From Epiperipatus broadwayi (lineage: Eukaryota > Onychophora > Udeonychophora > Euonychophora > Peripatidae): a DNA stretch of 64,000 bases. The translations under genes and the position numbers were made by a program. Of this stretch, positions 12,001 to 29,389 are shown piece by piece. Under the pieces are notes generated by a model that was not told where the DNA came from, ran no database searches, and saw only the letters and a program-made list of their open reading frames with translations. Location of the stretch: NCBI GenBank assembly GCA_028023455.1, contig JAQFVV010012396.1, forward strand, positions 4,189,656 to 4,253,655. Reading direction: 5' to 3'. Positions within the stretch are counted from its first letter, which is position 1, and every line of letters begins with the position of its first letter.

Positions 12001-14680
12001 GTTTGCACATATAGTAATACAAGCACACAATAAAAACTATATTAAAATAATACTAATTACTTAGTATAATATTTTCCATATTATACCCTGTGAGACGTTC
12101 TTGGTGAGAAACAAAAAAAAATAATAATAAAATAAAATCATAAGACAAATTTTTAAACCTATCTACCTATTAAATCTTAACAAATAATAATAATGATTAA
12201 AGCTTTTTTTTTCTTCTTGGTTGAAATGAAAGGTTATTTATAGTCTGTAAATGACATAATTTAGTCATGTTCTAAATGATGATAGCGATTGGTATAAATA
12301 TTAATAAACACACAACAAATTCCTGCAGGGAGATAAATAATATTAATTTGGATTCAATTTAGCAGCACTCACTGTTTTTAGCACTGGCTAATGAAACCGC
12401 TGGCAATATTACATTTGAGAATTCTTCATTGGCAATAAACATTTTTTGGCATAATTTTAGGCATAAGTAGAGCAATAAATTATTATTTAATTCATTAGAT
12501 ATATCTAAGCATTCATTCTGAATTTTCAAAGGCCATTCATTAAGCAAGTCATGACTCAATTTACAGAATCCACCTAAGTTCACATAAGTTTATTGATAAC
12601 ACATTTTAATAAGAAAATTCAACTGTTAATGAGGAGAACAATAAAGAAAAAAAATCACATTCAGTTTTATTTTATTCTATACATCCATTCCTCATAATAT
12701 TTAGAGATAAATAAATAAAAAATCCATTAAATTATGCATTTGTTCTTATTTTTCTAGGTACAAATGGTTAGGTAAATGTTTTAACAACAATAATAATAAA
12801 GCAAGTTAGGATAAATTATTCACACACATTCTTCCATTAAAACTTTCTTTCTTTATAGTTAGCAACATATATTAATAAAGAGTTCTTGAGGCATTTAGTG
12901 AAAGAGTTCATAAGTTTTTCATAATAATAAAATAGTCTATACACTTCAGTTAATCTCTCAACACTAGAATTAAGATTTAAGAAAAATAATTTTGGAATAT
13001 AAACAAACATTTTCATTACTTCTTTAAGATTAAAAACTAAAGTTAAATATTTTTATAATATAGCATACATGTATTTTAAATGATGGCTCCAGAATTTAAA
13101 ACAGCCAGTTAAAAGCAAAAAATAATGTACCTCATTACTGTCATTTTACGTTTTCATTTTGCAGACAATTAATAGTAGTTTTCATTTTCAAACTTGGATC
13201 TTGAAAGAATCAGCTGGTAAAACAAAATTGCACTAATAAAACTTTTATTGGGATGAAATCAGAAAGCAAAGTGAAGTTCAGTAAAATTAAAATGAATAAC
13301 CCTAACCCTTTTTATATATCCCAGACTATTACACAAGCATCTATTCTTCCAATAATTCAAGATCATTTGAAAGTTCAAAGGTCTCTAGAAACAGAATTGC
13401 TTCACCCATTGCACTAAAATTTTAATTAGCAGAAGACTATGCAAGAAACTTTGTCTTGAAAAACAAAAAAAAATCATTTTGTTTGTTAATAAAAAAAATA
13501 ATTTTAAATTGAAGTAAGAATAAAATAATTTACATTTCTAAAGTAACAGAATAAAATTAATGATAATTATTTTAGCAAATAAAATATTTAATAGTATGAT
13601 CATTGTTTAATAATTCACCAGTCCAGTATACCATTAATTCATTAAAAAAGTAACTAAGCTGGTTATTCAAACTATTGGTTGTGAAATCGAACATTTGGCT
13701 ATGAAACATGATATTTGGTGGTTTAGTGAAGAACATGAATGAAAAATGAAGCTGAAAAATGGCATAGACATACATGAACATTCACCATTACTATGCTACA
13801 GGTACTAAACTGATCTGATTAAAATGAAAGTTTCTATGATGATGAGTCAAACATGTTGTTCTGTTTACTCTATTGCTTAAAATATAAGCTAATAAACCAG
13901 AGAATCATCTATACAAATATCAATACTGTTCTGCTGACAAATAAAACAAACTAGGAATCAACTTAAACTAAACTGACAACTTCTGTAACAAGCCACCCCC
14001 TTCCTATCATTAATTACACACTAAAACAAGATATTAAACATCTCAAAACCTTCAAATTATATCTATATGTGCTTTTAAGCATAGTTTTAGGTCATTAATA
14101 AAAAAAATTAAAATATCAGGTTATTTCATTTTTTTAGTAAGATGCTATAAGCTGTTATTGAAACAGTGCTACATGATTATAATCAATATTTCTGGTGTCA
14201 ATCCAGAAGGTTACAATATATAACTTTGAGTATAGAATGGTTTCTATTGGAAAAAATATTTATTATTTACACATACATTCATTCCACCTTATTAGGCAAC
14301 TGGGAAGAAAGACCATAATGTTTTTTGATCTTAAACTCAGAGGTAAAATGCTAATAAACTCACCACACTAACTAAATGCAAGTTGGTGAGCAACCCATTA
14401 ATGTTTGTATACTATATGAATAATCACATAGTAATAACAGGTCTAATGACAAAAACATATGGAATGGACATAAGGAATTTGCCCTTCTCAGTTCTTTTAA
14501 AGCCTTCAAGAGAAATTAAAGGTCTCCTCTCAGTTAGAAAACTTCTTTCTGCATGATATACAATCATGACAGACAAAAATAAATCATGGCTCTTGGTTGG
14601 TGACTTTACAGTTTCCTGGGAATAAGAATCCCCTGATTGTGGACCCAGTTTGCCATTTGATGATTACTTTTTATTTAGGT
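9065..14680. other. AT-rich noncoding DNA
   Basis: No gene is supported. The longest ORFs (12359-12583 and 13572-13781, minus strand) lack recognisable domains. A two-copy tandem duplication at about 10234-10430 is the only repeat noted. A few (AAT)n/(ATA)n runs occur near 12118 and 12782. Confidence 0.5.
10234..10430. repeat. Two-copy ~104-bp tandem duplication
   Basis: Both copies carry TATTTTAyTTTTAA, AGCTATCAGT, ATTCTGATA and GAAACATTA in the same order and spacing. Divergence is moderate. Confidence 0.6.
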
Positions 14681-15600
14681 ATTTACAACTGCAGATCACT
14701 TTCAAGTGAAGAAAGATTGCAAGAATTAGAAAAACTGTCTTATACTAAATGAGACATTATTGAAATTTGGGAAGTTAGAAGAAAAGAAGAAGAGACAATT
14801 GATTTAATAAGTGATCATGTACTCTACTGCAAAGGCACAGATATTGGAAATACAAGAGAAGTAGGATTCATTCTAAATAAAAAGTGGAAGAACAACATTG
14901 TGAAGATTGATGGTATATCCAAAAGAAGGGAAGATTAGTTATACAACTTAATAGCAGATACTAAATGCAGATAATTCAGGTTTATGCCCCAACAAGTTTC
15001 CATAGTGATGAAGTAGTAGAAGATTTTTATATGGATGCACAAAAAGCTTTTGATCAGAGTAAATACCATTTTAAAATTGTTATGGGAGACTGTAATGCTA
15101 GAATTAGTAAACAAATAAAAGATGAAAGTGCTATAGGTAATTTTGGTTATGGTAATAGAAATGAGAAAGGAAATAAACTTGTGGAGTTTGCTATATTTGA
15201 ATTTTTAAAAAAAAAAAATGTTAAAAAGAAATGGACATGGAAGCACCCAAATGAAGGTACAGCAGAACATAATTATATTTTGCCTAACAGAAAATATATA
15301 TTTCAAGATTGTAATGTTCTTAATAAATTTAACACAAGAAGTGATCATCAATTAGTAAGATGTAAGATATGTGTTAATGCAAAAATAAAGAGACAAAAAT
15401 TATTAAGGAAAACAATATTTACAGTTAATATTTTTAATCTTCAGAAACATTCTAATGAATTAAAATTAGAACTTACAAATAGGTTTCAAGTATTAATAGA
15501 CTTTGAACATGATTCAGATTTGAATGAAATTAAGATGAAAATAACTGATACACTTTTAAAAACTAAAACAAAGATAGCTGGTAAAAAAAGCAGCAATTGA
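14681..15600 (+). pseudogene. RTE endonuclease domain (APE-type)
   Basis: This is an apurinic-like endonuclease domain that would nick target DNA for target-primed reverse transcription. Visible motifs are YNCRSL near the start, the IIEIWEVRR segment (consensus E-x-R; catalytic Glu region), IIQVYAPTS (residues 3-11 of the intact 211-codon ORF at 14965-15600), MGDCNAR (the GDFN motif), then SDH near residue 127 of that ORF (catalytic His). A stop after YTK and a frameshift near 14930 separate the N-terminal part from the long ORF. The composition is very Lys/Asn/Ile-rich. The family match is to the 'craniofacial development protein 2-like' sequences that are common in database annotation and are in fact RTE EN domains. 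Confidence 0.85.
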
Positions 15601-15949
15601 CCAATAAAATTTCTTCTGAGACTAGAGAATTTATGAAGAAAAGAAGGAATATGAAGATATAAAAAAATGATGCATTAAAAAGAATTGAATATCTTGAATT
15701 TTGTAAAATGATGCAGAAAAGAATTGAAAATGATATAAGAAAGTATAACTGTGAATTAGCAAAAAATGCTGTAGAATAGAATAAAAGTTTCAAGAGTGTG
15801 AACAATATTTTGGTATTGGTAGGAAATTTATATCTGCAATAAGAAAAAAAGATGGAATTATTACTAAAAAAGTGTGATGATCATGAAATAGATAGAAGAC
15901 TTATATCAAGAATTATATAGCAATAAACAATAAGTACCTCCTATATCTA

Positions 15950-17440
15950 TTATATCTTCCAAATTGCCCAGAATTTTAAATGAAGAAGTGAGACATGCAA
16001 TTAAATGTATGAAAAAAGAAAAATCTCTAGATAATGATGGAATTATAATTGATCTATTAAAAAAGCAGGTGAAGAAATAGAATTTTTTAGCAAAGTTATA
16101 TGTCAAATGTCTAAGTGATAAACATATACCAGATGATTGGAAAAATGTTGTATTAATATTAATATTTTAAAAAGGTGTTAAAGAAAGAATTAGAAATTAC
16201 AGACCTATCAGCCTTTTATCAATTTTATACAAAATTTTTACCAAGATAATTACAACTCATCTACAGAGAACATTGGATTTCCACCAATCAAGAGAACAAG
16301 CTGGATTTAAAACTGGTTTTAGTACAGTAGATCATATCCAGGTATTGAAAGAAGTTATAGAAGGACAAATAAATATGAGTTGCCATCATGCTTTGGATTT
16401 GCATATTATGAAAAGGCATTTGATTGTATAAACATTTCTTCAGTGATTAAAGCCTTGGTTATCAAGGTATAGATTCAGGATATTATCATATTTTAAAGAA
16501 TATTTATAAAAATGGAATAGCCACATTTAGATTACATAATGATGCTAGAAAAGTCAACATTGAGAAAGGTGTAAGACAGGGTGACTCTATATCTCTAAAA
16601 CTTTTTACTGCAGTGCTGCAATAAATATTTTGTGAATTAAAATGTGAAGCTAAAGGAGTGAAATAAATATAGATTATTTAAGCCATTTAGATTTTGCAGA
16701 TGATGTAGTTGTTTTTCCAAATAATGCTTTAGAGCTGCAGTATATGTTACAGGAGTTATCAGATGGAAGTAAGAAAGTAGGACTAAAGATAAATTTTAAG
16801 AAGTCTAAAGTAATGTTTAATTGATTTTCTCAAAATATGAAAATAAAGATCGATTATGATAAGTTAGAAGAAGTTAACAGCTATAAATACCTTGGTCAAA
16901 TTATTAATACAGTTGGAAACATAATGTATAAAATTAATCATAACATTAAATTTGGTTGGGGTGCTTTTTGTAAAAATAACTTGATACTAAAAGGAAATAT
17001 GACAATGTGTTTGAAAAGGAAGGTTTTTAATAAATGTGTTTTACCATTCTTACTTATGGATCTGAAACTTGGATACTTCATTGAAGAGTAATATAGAGAC
17101 TTCAGATCACTCAAAGAAGTATGGAGAGATGCATGTTGGGAGTAACAAGAAGAAATCAAAACCACAATATATGGGTAAAAAAACAACAGATATTATTGAT
17201 CTCATTGAAAAAATTAAATGATTGTGGTGAATTTGGGCTGGACATATTGCTAGAAGATATGATAATAGATGAACAATTGAAATCTTAAACTGGATTCCAA
17301 GAGATTGTAAAATACCCAGAAAGAGAACACACATGAAATGGATGGATGAAATAAGAAAGGTTGCAGGGATGGTGTGGAGATAAGAAGCTAAATATCAGAG
17401 AAGGTAAATCGAACTTGGAGAGACCTTCATCCAGAAGGGG
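15950..17440 (+). pseudogene. RTE reverse transcriptase and C-terminal region
   Basis: Reading through frameshifts gives the RT order of the RTE clade: YRPISLLS near 16200, REQAGFKTGFSTVDHIQV near 16290-16345, motif A YYEKAFDCI near 16410, motif B GVRQGDSIS near 16570, motif C FADDVVVF near 16690 with the catalytic Asp pair intact, then VGLKINFKKSKVM near 16780. The C-terminal part has the YKYLGQII segment (16880) and a basic segment ending near W-M-D-E-I-R-K. At least three frameshifts or stops (near 16080, 16430 and 16660) make it non-functional. Confidence 0.85.
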
Positions 17441-17480
17441 ATTGATAATGGTTGTTGATGATGATGATAAAATGGTTTAC

Positions 17481-18118
17481 CATATAATTATTATTTTTCA
17501 TTATAAATTTATTAGGAGCATCAATTTTTGCTAGTCATACTTTTATATTTATTCAAAAATCAGCTTTATTTATAGATTGCACGTGTTTCAACAATGTCTA
17601 TACACATGCTTTTATACACATGTGAAAATAGATTTATTTTAGATAACTGGATAATTGCTTTAACTACTTTTAGATTTTAGTACAAGATAAATTAATAAAC
17701 TTGGAGTTTAGATGTAATCCAGGGCATTTGAGTATGATCTTTCATTATTCTTTCAGCTATCCATTCCATACCATTGTTGAATTGTCCAATTAAAAATCTA
17801 GATTTTTGTGAATATCAAAAATTAATTAATTATAAATAATTTATTTATTTATCAGAGAAAACTTTTTATTCAATTTTAAATAATTTATTTGAAATTTCAA
17901 AATGTCAAGAAATAATATAAATTAATTAATATTTATATCCTTAACTATTTATATAAAAATAACTTTGTCTGTATTCATTTCTTCTTTTTATTTAAGCATT
18001 AATTATATAAGCATATACAATAACAATTTCATTAATCTATTTTGATGTAGGATATAAGGCAGTCTTCAATATAATATATATAGATATATGAGGTATATAT
18101 ATATATATATATATATGG

Positions 18119-18179
<61 letters not shown>

Positions 18180-18258
18180 CTCTATGGCTATACTAATAAT
18201 GACAAATAAAATAGAAAATCATAAAACATTACAATAATATCCAAAAATATAATATTTC
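17481..18258. other. AT-rich noncoding DNA with (TA)n tract
   Basis: No ORF. A long (TA)n run with GGATA and similar interruptions occupies 18093-18177. Confidence 0.6.
18093..18177. repeat. (TA)n microsatellite
   Basis: Near-pure TA dinucleotide repeat with one GGATAA interruption. Confidence 0.95.
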
Positions 18259-18549
18259 ACAAAAATTCTTCCATGATAATGGTTCATCTATTAATAAAAA
18301 GTCTTTTCAAGTGAAATGCTGATGATAAATTTTTTTAAACCTGAGACCAGAAAGTTGGTTTTTGAAGAGAATGATGGAAAAGGCTATTTTGTTTTATATA
18401 TATATATATATATTGTTTATATCTTGTTGAATTTCACTTGAAAAGGCTATTTTGTTTTATATATATATATATATATTGTTTATATCTTGTTGAATTTCAC
18501 TTGAAAAGGTCTATTTGTTCATAGATAATGTCATGATTGTAGAAGAATT
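18259..18549. mobile_element. Foldback element with internal 63-bp tandem
   Basis: The left arm (18259-18325) and the right arm (about 18483-18549) are imperfect reverse complements: ATTCTTCCATGAT, CATCTAT and CTTTTCAAGTGAAAT recur inverted. The right side holds two perfect direct copies of a 63-bp unit (from 18378 and from 18441), each with a (TA)n run and AATTTCACTTG. No ORF. Confidence 0.6.
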
Positions 18550-18889
18550 GTAGTAAAGTTTGCTATTTTTGGTTAATATTGTAATATATCATTTTTCTAT
18601 TTTAAGTATACACTTATTGTTTTTTAAGTAATACTTCATATTTTTTTCTGACTAATAAAATATTCAACAATAGAAATAAAATGTGAGTTATTTTTCAGAT
18701 ATCATAATTTATTAATCTTAAATATACATCTCGAGTATGAAATGAACATAGAACATTATCAAAATTGCAAAAAAGTATAATTATTTTACATTTTCTTACT
18801 AATTATTTACCTTTTTTTATTTATAAAAAAGAGATTGTTTTTAAAACAATTGTTCTTTTATTTTTTGAATAAAACATTTATACTTAAAA

Positions 18890-20000
18890 ATACTTAACAC
18901 AGAGATATTTATTCATATTGATAACAAAAATACTTTGTCCAAGCTTAATTCGGTAATTAATTTCATACATTACATTTCCATCTGCATTAAGAATATGAAC
19001 TAGGTATTTGTAATTGTTAAATTCTTTTAATTTTGATTATCAATTTTTCTTTTCTTTTTCTATAAAGCTTTTTTAGTCCTACTTTCATACTTTCATTTAC
19101 TATTGTTGAAACATTTTTGAAACTCTGCAAAACAATCACTTCACTTTCAAAATTTCTATGATTTGAATATTTTTTTCTAGTTTTTATTTCTTAACTTTTC
19201 ATTTTAATCCACAAAATAGTTAATGTAAAACTGCTATAATAAGATTTAGAGATATGGATTCATTTTGTGATATACTTTTTGAATATTAATCTTGCAGTTT
19301 GATAAATATTTTAGGAAAATGATACTATCCCTAATCTACATCTTGAATATCTCATGCTTTAATCACCATAAAAATAAATAATGAATCAAATGAATTTTTG
19401 TAATCTATATATACAAAACATAATGACAATTTATATTTATTATATCTTTTTATAACATTTCTCAATATTTGGATGTTATCCACAGCACAAAAACCATTTT
19501 AAATCACTTGTTTTTTGATTTTAATTAGGTAAAATTTGTTAAAAATGAGTTATAATTATCTGTATTAAGATTTTGTCTACAATTGATAGAAGGCTGATAT
19601 GTCTGTAATTTCTAATATATTCTTTATTAAATATTGATATTATTATTACATTCTTTTAATCAAATGGTACATTTATATACTTGGTATATAACTTTTCCAG
19701 CATTTTTTTATTTTTTCACCTGCTTTTTTAAGCCATGTTACGATTTTATCACTATCTGGGGTTTTTCTCCTCTTTATAGATAATAATGTCTTACTTTTTA
19801 TCTTAAAATTTTTGAAGTTAAGATGTAATAATTGTATGAAATACTTTGTTTTTTTTGTTCTTCATTACCATATATTTTTTTGTGAACAGTTCTTCACATT
19901 TTATGGCATCTCTCTTTTAATAATAGTTTAATCTATTCTTCTTATTTCAGGAATAATATTCATTCCAGTATCAATATGTTATTTTACATCTTTGAGATTT
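18890..20000 (-). pseudogene. RTE-type LINE, copy 3 (minus strand, RT fragment)
   Basis: Read on the minus strand, the stretch aligns with copy 1 from just before the RT (PDSDKIV...KKAGE, corresponding to copy 1 at about 16030-16075), through EITDISAFYQL (frame-shifted YRPISLL) near 19595, to the YKYL block near 18995 and the segment corresponding to copy 1 16930-16980 at about 18940. It is full of stops and has lost the EN and the extreme C terminus. The orientation is opposite to copy 1, so it is an independent insertion rather than a tandem duplicate. Confidence 0.65.
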
Positions 20001-25229
<5,229 letters not shown>

Positions 25230-25751
25230 ATTTTATAAATAATTACTTAGTAATAACAAATACAACAAGAAATCAAAGTAACTTTTATAATTATATCTTC
25301 TGAATTGCCAAACTTTTTAAATGAAGAGATGTAATTGAATTTATAAAACAGGATAATCTCCAGAAAATGCTATAATTATTAATATCTTACAGTTACCAAG
25401 TGAAGAAATGGAATAGTTGACAAAGCTATATACTTAAATATGAAAATAATAAAAATATCCTATATGATTGAAAAAATACTGTAATAGTAATATTGATATT
25501 TAAGAAAAGAGAAAAAAAGGTTTTATAAATTACAAACTTATCAAACTTCTACCAATTCTATATTAAATTCTTATCAAAATAATTACAACTCATCTATAGT
25601 AATTTTTAGTTTCAAATTAACCAATAGAAAAGCTGGATTTAAATGTAGTTGTGGTGCAGATGATCATATTTAAATATTGAGAGAAGATATAGTAAAAATC
25701 AATAATTTTGTCATTTATGCTTTGGATTTATAGATTATACAAAATACATTT

Positions 25752-25755
<4 letters not shown>

Positions 25756-25826
<71 letters not shown>
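25756..25826. repeat. (TA)n microsatellite, palindromic
   Basis: Two TA runs flank a short TTGGGA spacer and the right run ends in CCCC. It lies inside RTE copy 2. Confidence 0.9.
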
Positions 25827-25829
<3 letters not shown>

Positions 25830-26394
25830 CATAACAATTAATGCTTTGGACCATTAAAATATAAACTCAGGATATTGGAATATTATAAAAAATATTTATC
25901 AAAATGTAGAAGCAATTCATATAGTACATGGTGACACTAAAAAGTTTAACATTGAAGAATACATGAGTGTGTGATTACATATCTGAAATTTTTATAGTAA
26001 TTTTAAGAAAAAAATATTTTGGGAATTAAAATAAGAAATTAAATGAATAATATAATACATGAAGATTATTTAAGTTATCTAGATTTTTGTATATGATTCA
26101 AAATTTCAGAAAAAGTTCCAAGGTTTATCAGATAAAAGCAAAAAAAAATATGAATGATAAATGTTAAAAAGACTAAAACAATGGTTAATGAATTTTTACA
26201 ATAGATAAAAATAAAGATTGATAATGATGAAATAGAAGTTGTTAATGACTACAAATAATTTGATCAGATTATTAATACAAATAAAAACATAATGTATGAA
26301 ATTAATTACAGAATTAAATATATATAAAGTGCTTTGGTAGAAATAAATTATATGACTATGAGTTTGAAAAAGATTTTTAATAAATGTGTTTTAT

Positions 26395-27227
26395 AATAAA
26401 TAATATGCTGATGTGTTGCGGTGAAACTTTTTATATAATAACTTTTGTAGGCTTTCAATATCATAATTTCTGCAGACTAAGCTTTTTCAGAATTTTGTTA
26501 CTCCATAATCATAGTCTCTTAGATTATTAATGTCATTATATACAAATGTATGCAAAACTATCTCCTATATTATCCATTTTTTGGAAATGAGAAAACAAAT
26601 GTCTTTTCTATTTATTGAGTTGATATCATTGGTGATAAAACAAGCTTCCTTGATTTTTCTCTTGATGTCATTCCTTTCTGTGCATAATTTATAAGCCTTG
26701 GAGGTTTTAAATCTGTGTTTGATCTCTTGCTGGTGGTCAATAAATACAGAACTTCCTTCTTTTTTGGTTATTGCTCTTGTATATGTGTATTTGTGTTGAG
26801 CCAATCTATTGCCAATTGTGGGATAAGTTTCACCATAATAAACAGCATCACACCCCATTTGAGAGCACACAATTCTATATACTACTTGGAGGTTGCTTCA
26901 ATATTTTTTATTTTTAGTATTATTAATAAGCTTATTGGTGTTTTATCAGCAATAATATCAACTCAATAAATAGAAAAAACACTTGTTTTGCCATTTCCAG
27001 AAAATGAATAATATAGATAGTTTTGCATACATTTGCATATAATGATGATATAATCTAAGAGACTATGATTATGGAGTAACAAAACTCTGAAAGTGCTTAG
27101 TCTGCAAAAATTATGATATTGTAAGCCTACAGAAATTATTATATAAAAAAATTCACCACAATGCAACACCGTGTTATTAATAACAAAATAAAGGTGAAAT
27201 AAAATAGTTATTGCAGTATTATGAATA
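26395..27227 (-). mobile_element. Penelope-like element remnant with inverted tails
   Basis: The segment interrupts RTE copy 2. Its two ends (26400-26620 and about 26955-27178) are reverse complements over about 220 bp with small indels; shared blocks include CTAAGAGACTATGATTATGG, GGAGTAACAAAA and TTGCATACATTTG. Between them, on the minus strand, is a GIY-YIG endonuclease fragment. The flanks repeat as ATAAATGTGTTTTA (near 26380) and TTAAATGTATTTTA (27231-27244), consistent with a target-site duplication of roughly 12-16 bp that has since diverged. Both flanking copies correspond to the same RTE codons (K-C-V-L). Confidence 0.75.
26565..26897 (-). pseudogene. PLE GIY-YIG endonuclease domain (partial)
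   Basis: This is the C-terminal endonuclease domain of a Penelope-like pol, which nicks DNA to prime reverse transcription. From the upstream stop (about 26900) the frame reads through QVVYRIVC (the 'GIY' strand) and CDAVYYGET (the 'YIG' strand), then RLAQHKY with the conserved Arg and His, then a basic helix with K-R-K-I-K-E-A. A Cys pair (CSQMGC) between the two motifs resembles the Cys-containing linker of PLE GIY-YIG domains. The RT core is missing, and the frame is closed upstream by a TGA. The plus-strand ORF over it is a shadow. Confidence 0.8.
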
Positions 27228-27650
27228 ATTTTAAATGTATTTTACTAATTCTGATACATAAATATAAAAAACTTTGAAACATAAAAAAAAAAAAAGATAT
27301 TAATTTTAATCCACTCAAAAATTTCTCAGAGGGATATATGTTGTTGGATGTAATAAGAAATAATCAAAAATGAAATATATGGATGATGAAATAAACATGT
27401 ATTATTTACATCAATAAAAGAAGTAAGTGACTGAAGTGAGACTGGAGAAACACACTACTGGAAGAGCTAGTAATTGATAAACATGTGAATTCTTAAACTG
27501 AATACTAGGATATTGTAAAAGATTTATAAACAAACTGCATGTGAGATGGATGGAATTGATAAGATATTAGGTTGATGTTAAGAAAAAAGCATTAAGTTAA
27601 GAAAATTGTATTATAACATGGAGAGATTTAGATCATGAAATAGTAAAAAA

Positions 27651-28099
27651 TATTAGCAAAACAAAGTGTCTAACTTTATTGACTGCCTTGCTGTGCTGAA
27701 GTGATTGATGTGTTCTGAAAGACAAATTAAAATATATATATATATATTGTAAATATCGATACAATATATATATATTTTCAAATATTATCTAGATAATTGC
27801 ATTGCTATAAAAATTGTTTGCTTACTGTGTGAAGATATAAAGAAATTTGTGGTCAAGAGATATAGATTTAATTGGATTTGAAAAGATTGTGAGTAATATT
27901 GATAATGACTACTATTTCATCATATCATTTTAAATATAAAAGTAAAAATATATAATTTATTGTGTGTGTGTTACTATCAGAAGGCATTAAAACTAAGTTG
28001 TACATAAAATTAGTTGTTTTTTTAGTAAGTTTGCTATTTAAAAAATTTTCATTTAAGAAAGAGTGATTTATTTGAGAAAAAAGATAATGTTTAGAGACC
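27651..28099. other. AT-rich spacer
   Basis: No ORF. A short palindrome at about 27730-27777 consists of (TA)n, ATTGTA, an 8-nt centre, TACAAT and (TA)n. Confidence 0.5.
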
Positions 28100-28689
28100 T
28101 AAAGTTGGGAAACATGTTTATGGATTGCCATTGAAAGAAAGGAAAGATTTTCTCCTTTTGTATAAATAGGTTTGTAGAATAGTTTGAGAAAGCATAGAAA
28201 TAAGAATTGCATTTACATTTCACAGTGTATATATAAAGGTCAAAAAGGAATGAGGCATGTTGTGGTATAATGTACTGTATATGATGAGGTTTATCATTTG
28301 AAATGCTTAAAGAAGATTAGGAAGGATTCAACAGTTGTATAGTTATGGAGATTATGTATAAATGTGATAAAAGAGGTGAAAAAATGATTTCTAAGGGCAA
28401 ATAGTTTAAAGAGAAAGTCAGAATAAATGGAGCAGAATGTAGTTGACAAAGTTAGAATAGAGTATTTTTTATGGAGTGATAAGTGATATAGATGACAAAA
28501 TAAGTAGTGCAATTGAGATGATTAGCCAAATAAAAAGTAAGATAGAGAAAGAAGTAAAGGATATAGAAACAAAAATTAAAATTGTTAGACATGAAGTGTG
28601 AGCAGATTAAGGAATTAATGAATGAAAATGATAAAAAATGCAAATAAGGAAGTTCAGAAGGTGGGAGAAAATGTTACGGATGAAGTAGG

Positions 28690-29139
28690 GAAAGTAAACT
28701 ATGAGACAGTATTAATAGGACCTTCAGTAATTAGTTGATGTGGAGATGTAATTTCAAGGAAAAATAAAAACAGGTATTTAAAAATATGTTTGCTTGAATC
28801 TGAAATTAGGGATGCTACTGATAAGGTAAATAAATAATGGAGTAGAAATGTGTAAGTTATGGTAGGGACAAATAATTTGCCAGTACCATCAGAGAGAGAA
28901 TGGATGAGACCATAGAATTGATTAGTAATTTGGGTAAGATTAAAGAAAGAGTAGGAATACATGGATTATTACCAAAATTTGAAAATAGGTATATGTTACA
29001 TAAGGCATGTTTAATATGTGAGAGATTGAAAAAAATATGTGAGAGAAATAATATTATGTCATGGATGTGTGGAATGTTTTTATTAATAAGAAGAAATTCA
29101 TATAATAAAGATGGATTATACTTAAAAACAAGGAATTGA
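28690..29139 (+). pseudogene. LINE ORF1 with SGNH/GDSL hydrolase-like domain
   Basis: The frame with one shift shows the usual order of the LINE ORF1 esterase-like domain: VLIGPSVIS (block I, GDS changed to GPS) near 28705, LKICLLESEIRDATDKV near 28770-28830, VGTNNL (block III GTND) near 28860, a stretch E-R-V-G-I-H-G-L-L-P near 28945-28980, and NKDGLYL near 29105 (block V, DGLHL with His changed to Tyr). The nucleophile-region and catalytic-His changes indicate an inactive copy. SGNH domains in LINE ORF1 proteins are known from CR1/L2-type elements in animals. Coiled-coil-like charged sequence (K/E-rich) precedes it at 28500-28640. Confidence 0.65.
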
Positions 29140-29389
29140 AGTATTATGAAGTTTGATTTATAAAGAATATTGCAGTTCAGGACACTTATAAGGGGGGGTA
29201 AGATTTTAAATTGCAATATTGTCAAAAAGAAAAAGAATGGATGACATGTAAAAAAATAAACAAAGGTTAGCTGATTTGGATATAAATGTGAAGAAGAAAT
29301 TGGTCTGTAAAATTAATGGTAAGCAAGTGGCTTGCAAATGTAATGGAAAAAAAATAAATCAAAAGAATTTATAAAAGAGTAGATAGAAA

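Larger units (their letters stand above)
14681..17480 (+). mobile_element. RTE-type LINE, copy 1 (most complete)
   Basis: A plus-strand non-LTR retrotransposon with an N-terminal endonuclease and a C-terminal reverse transcriptase, broken by several frameshifts and stops. The 3' end carries a short (GAT)n run at 17455-17469, typical of RTE elements, which end in short tandem repeats rather than poly(A). The EN starts at a YNCRSL motif near 14684. Three further copies occur in the window (18.9-20.0 kb minus, 25.2-27.65 kb plus, 43.5 kb plus). Confidence 0.85.
25230..27650 (+). mobile_element. RTE-type LINE, copy 2, interrupted by a PLE
   Basis: Two parts, 25230-26394 and 27228-27650, align collinearly with copy 1 (about 15940-17060 and 17030-17420). 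Shared blocks include the SELPNFLNEE start, RKAGFK near 25630 and the L-S-x-L-D-F region near 26080. It is heavily degraded, with many stops and a (TA)n insertion at 25756-25826. The intervening 26395-27227 segment is a Penelope-like insertion. It is more diverged than copy 1, consistent with an older insertion. Confidence 0.75.

Noticed and set aside
12359-12583. Minus-strand 74-codon ORF
   Set aside because: No domain, no splice context, and ordinary length for AT-rich random sequence.
18318-18350. CTGATGA followed by AGAAAG in the 18-kb foldback
   Set aside because: The interval is T-run dominated. No stem I or stem III complementarity was found.
26403-26425. CTGATG...GGTGAAAC at the PLE tail as a hammerhead
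   Set aside because: A9 is not A, stem II cannot form, and no stem III or stem I partners are present. The inverted copy of the tail does not conserve it.
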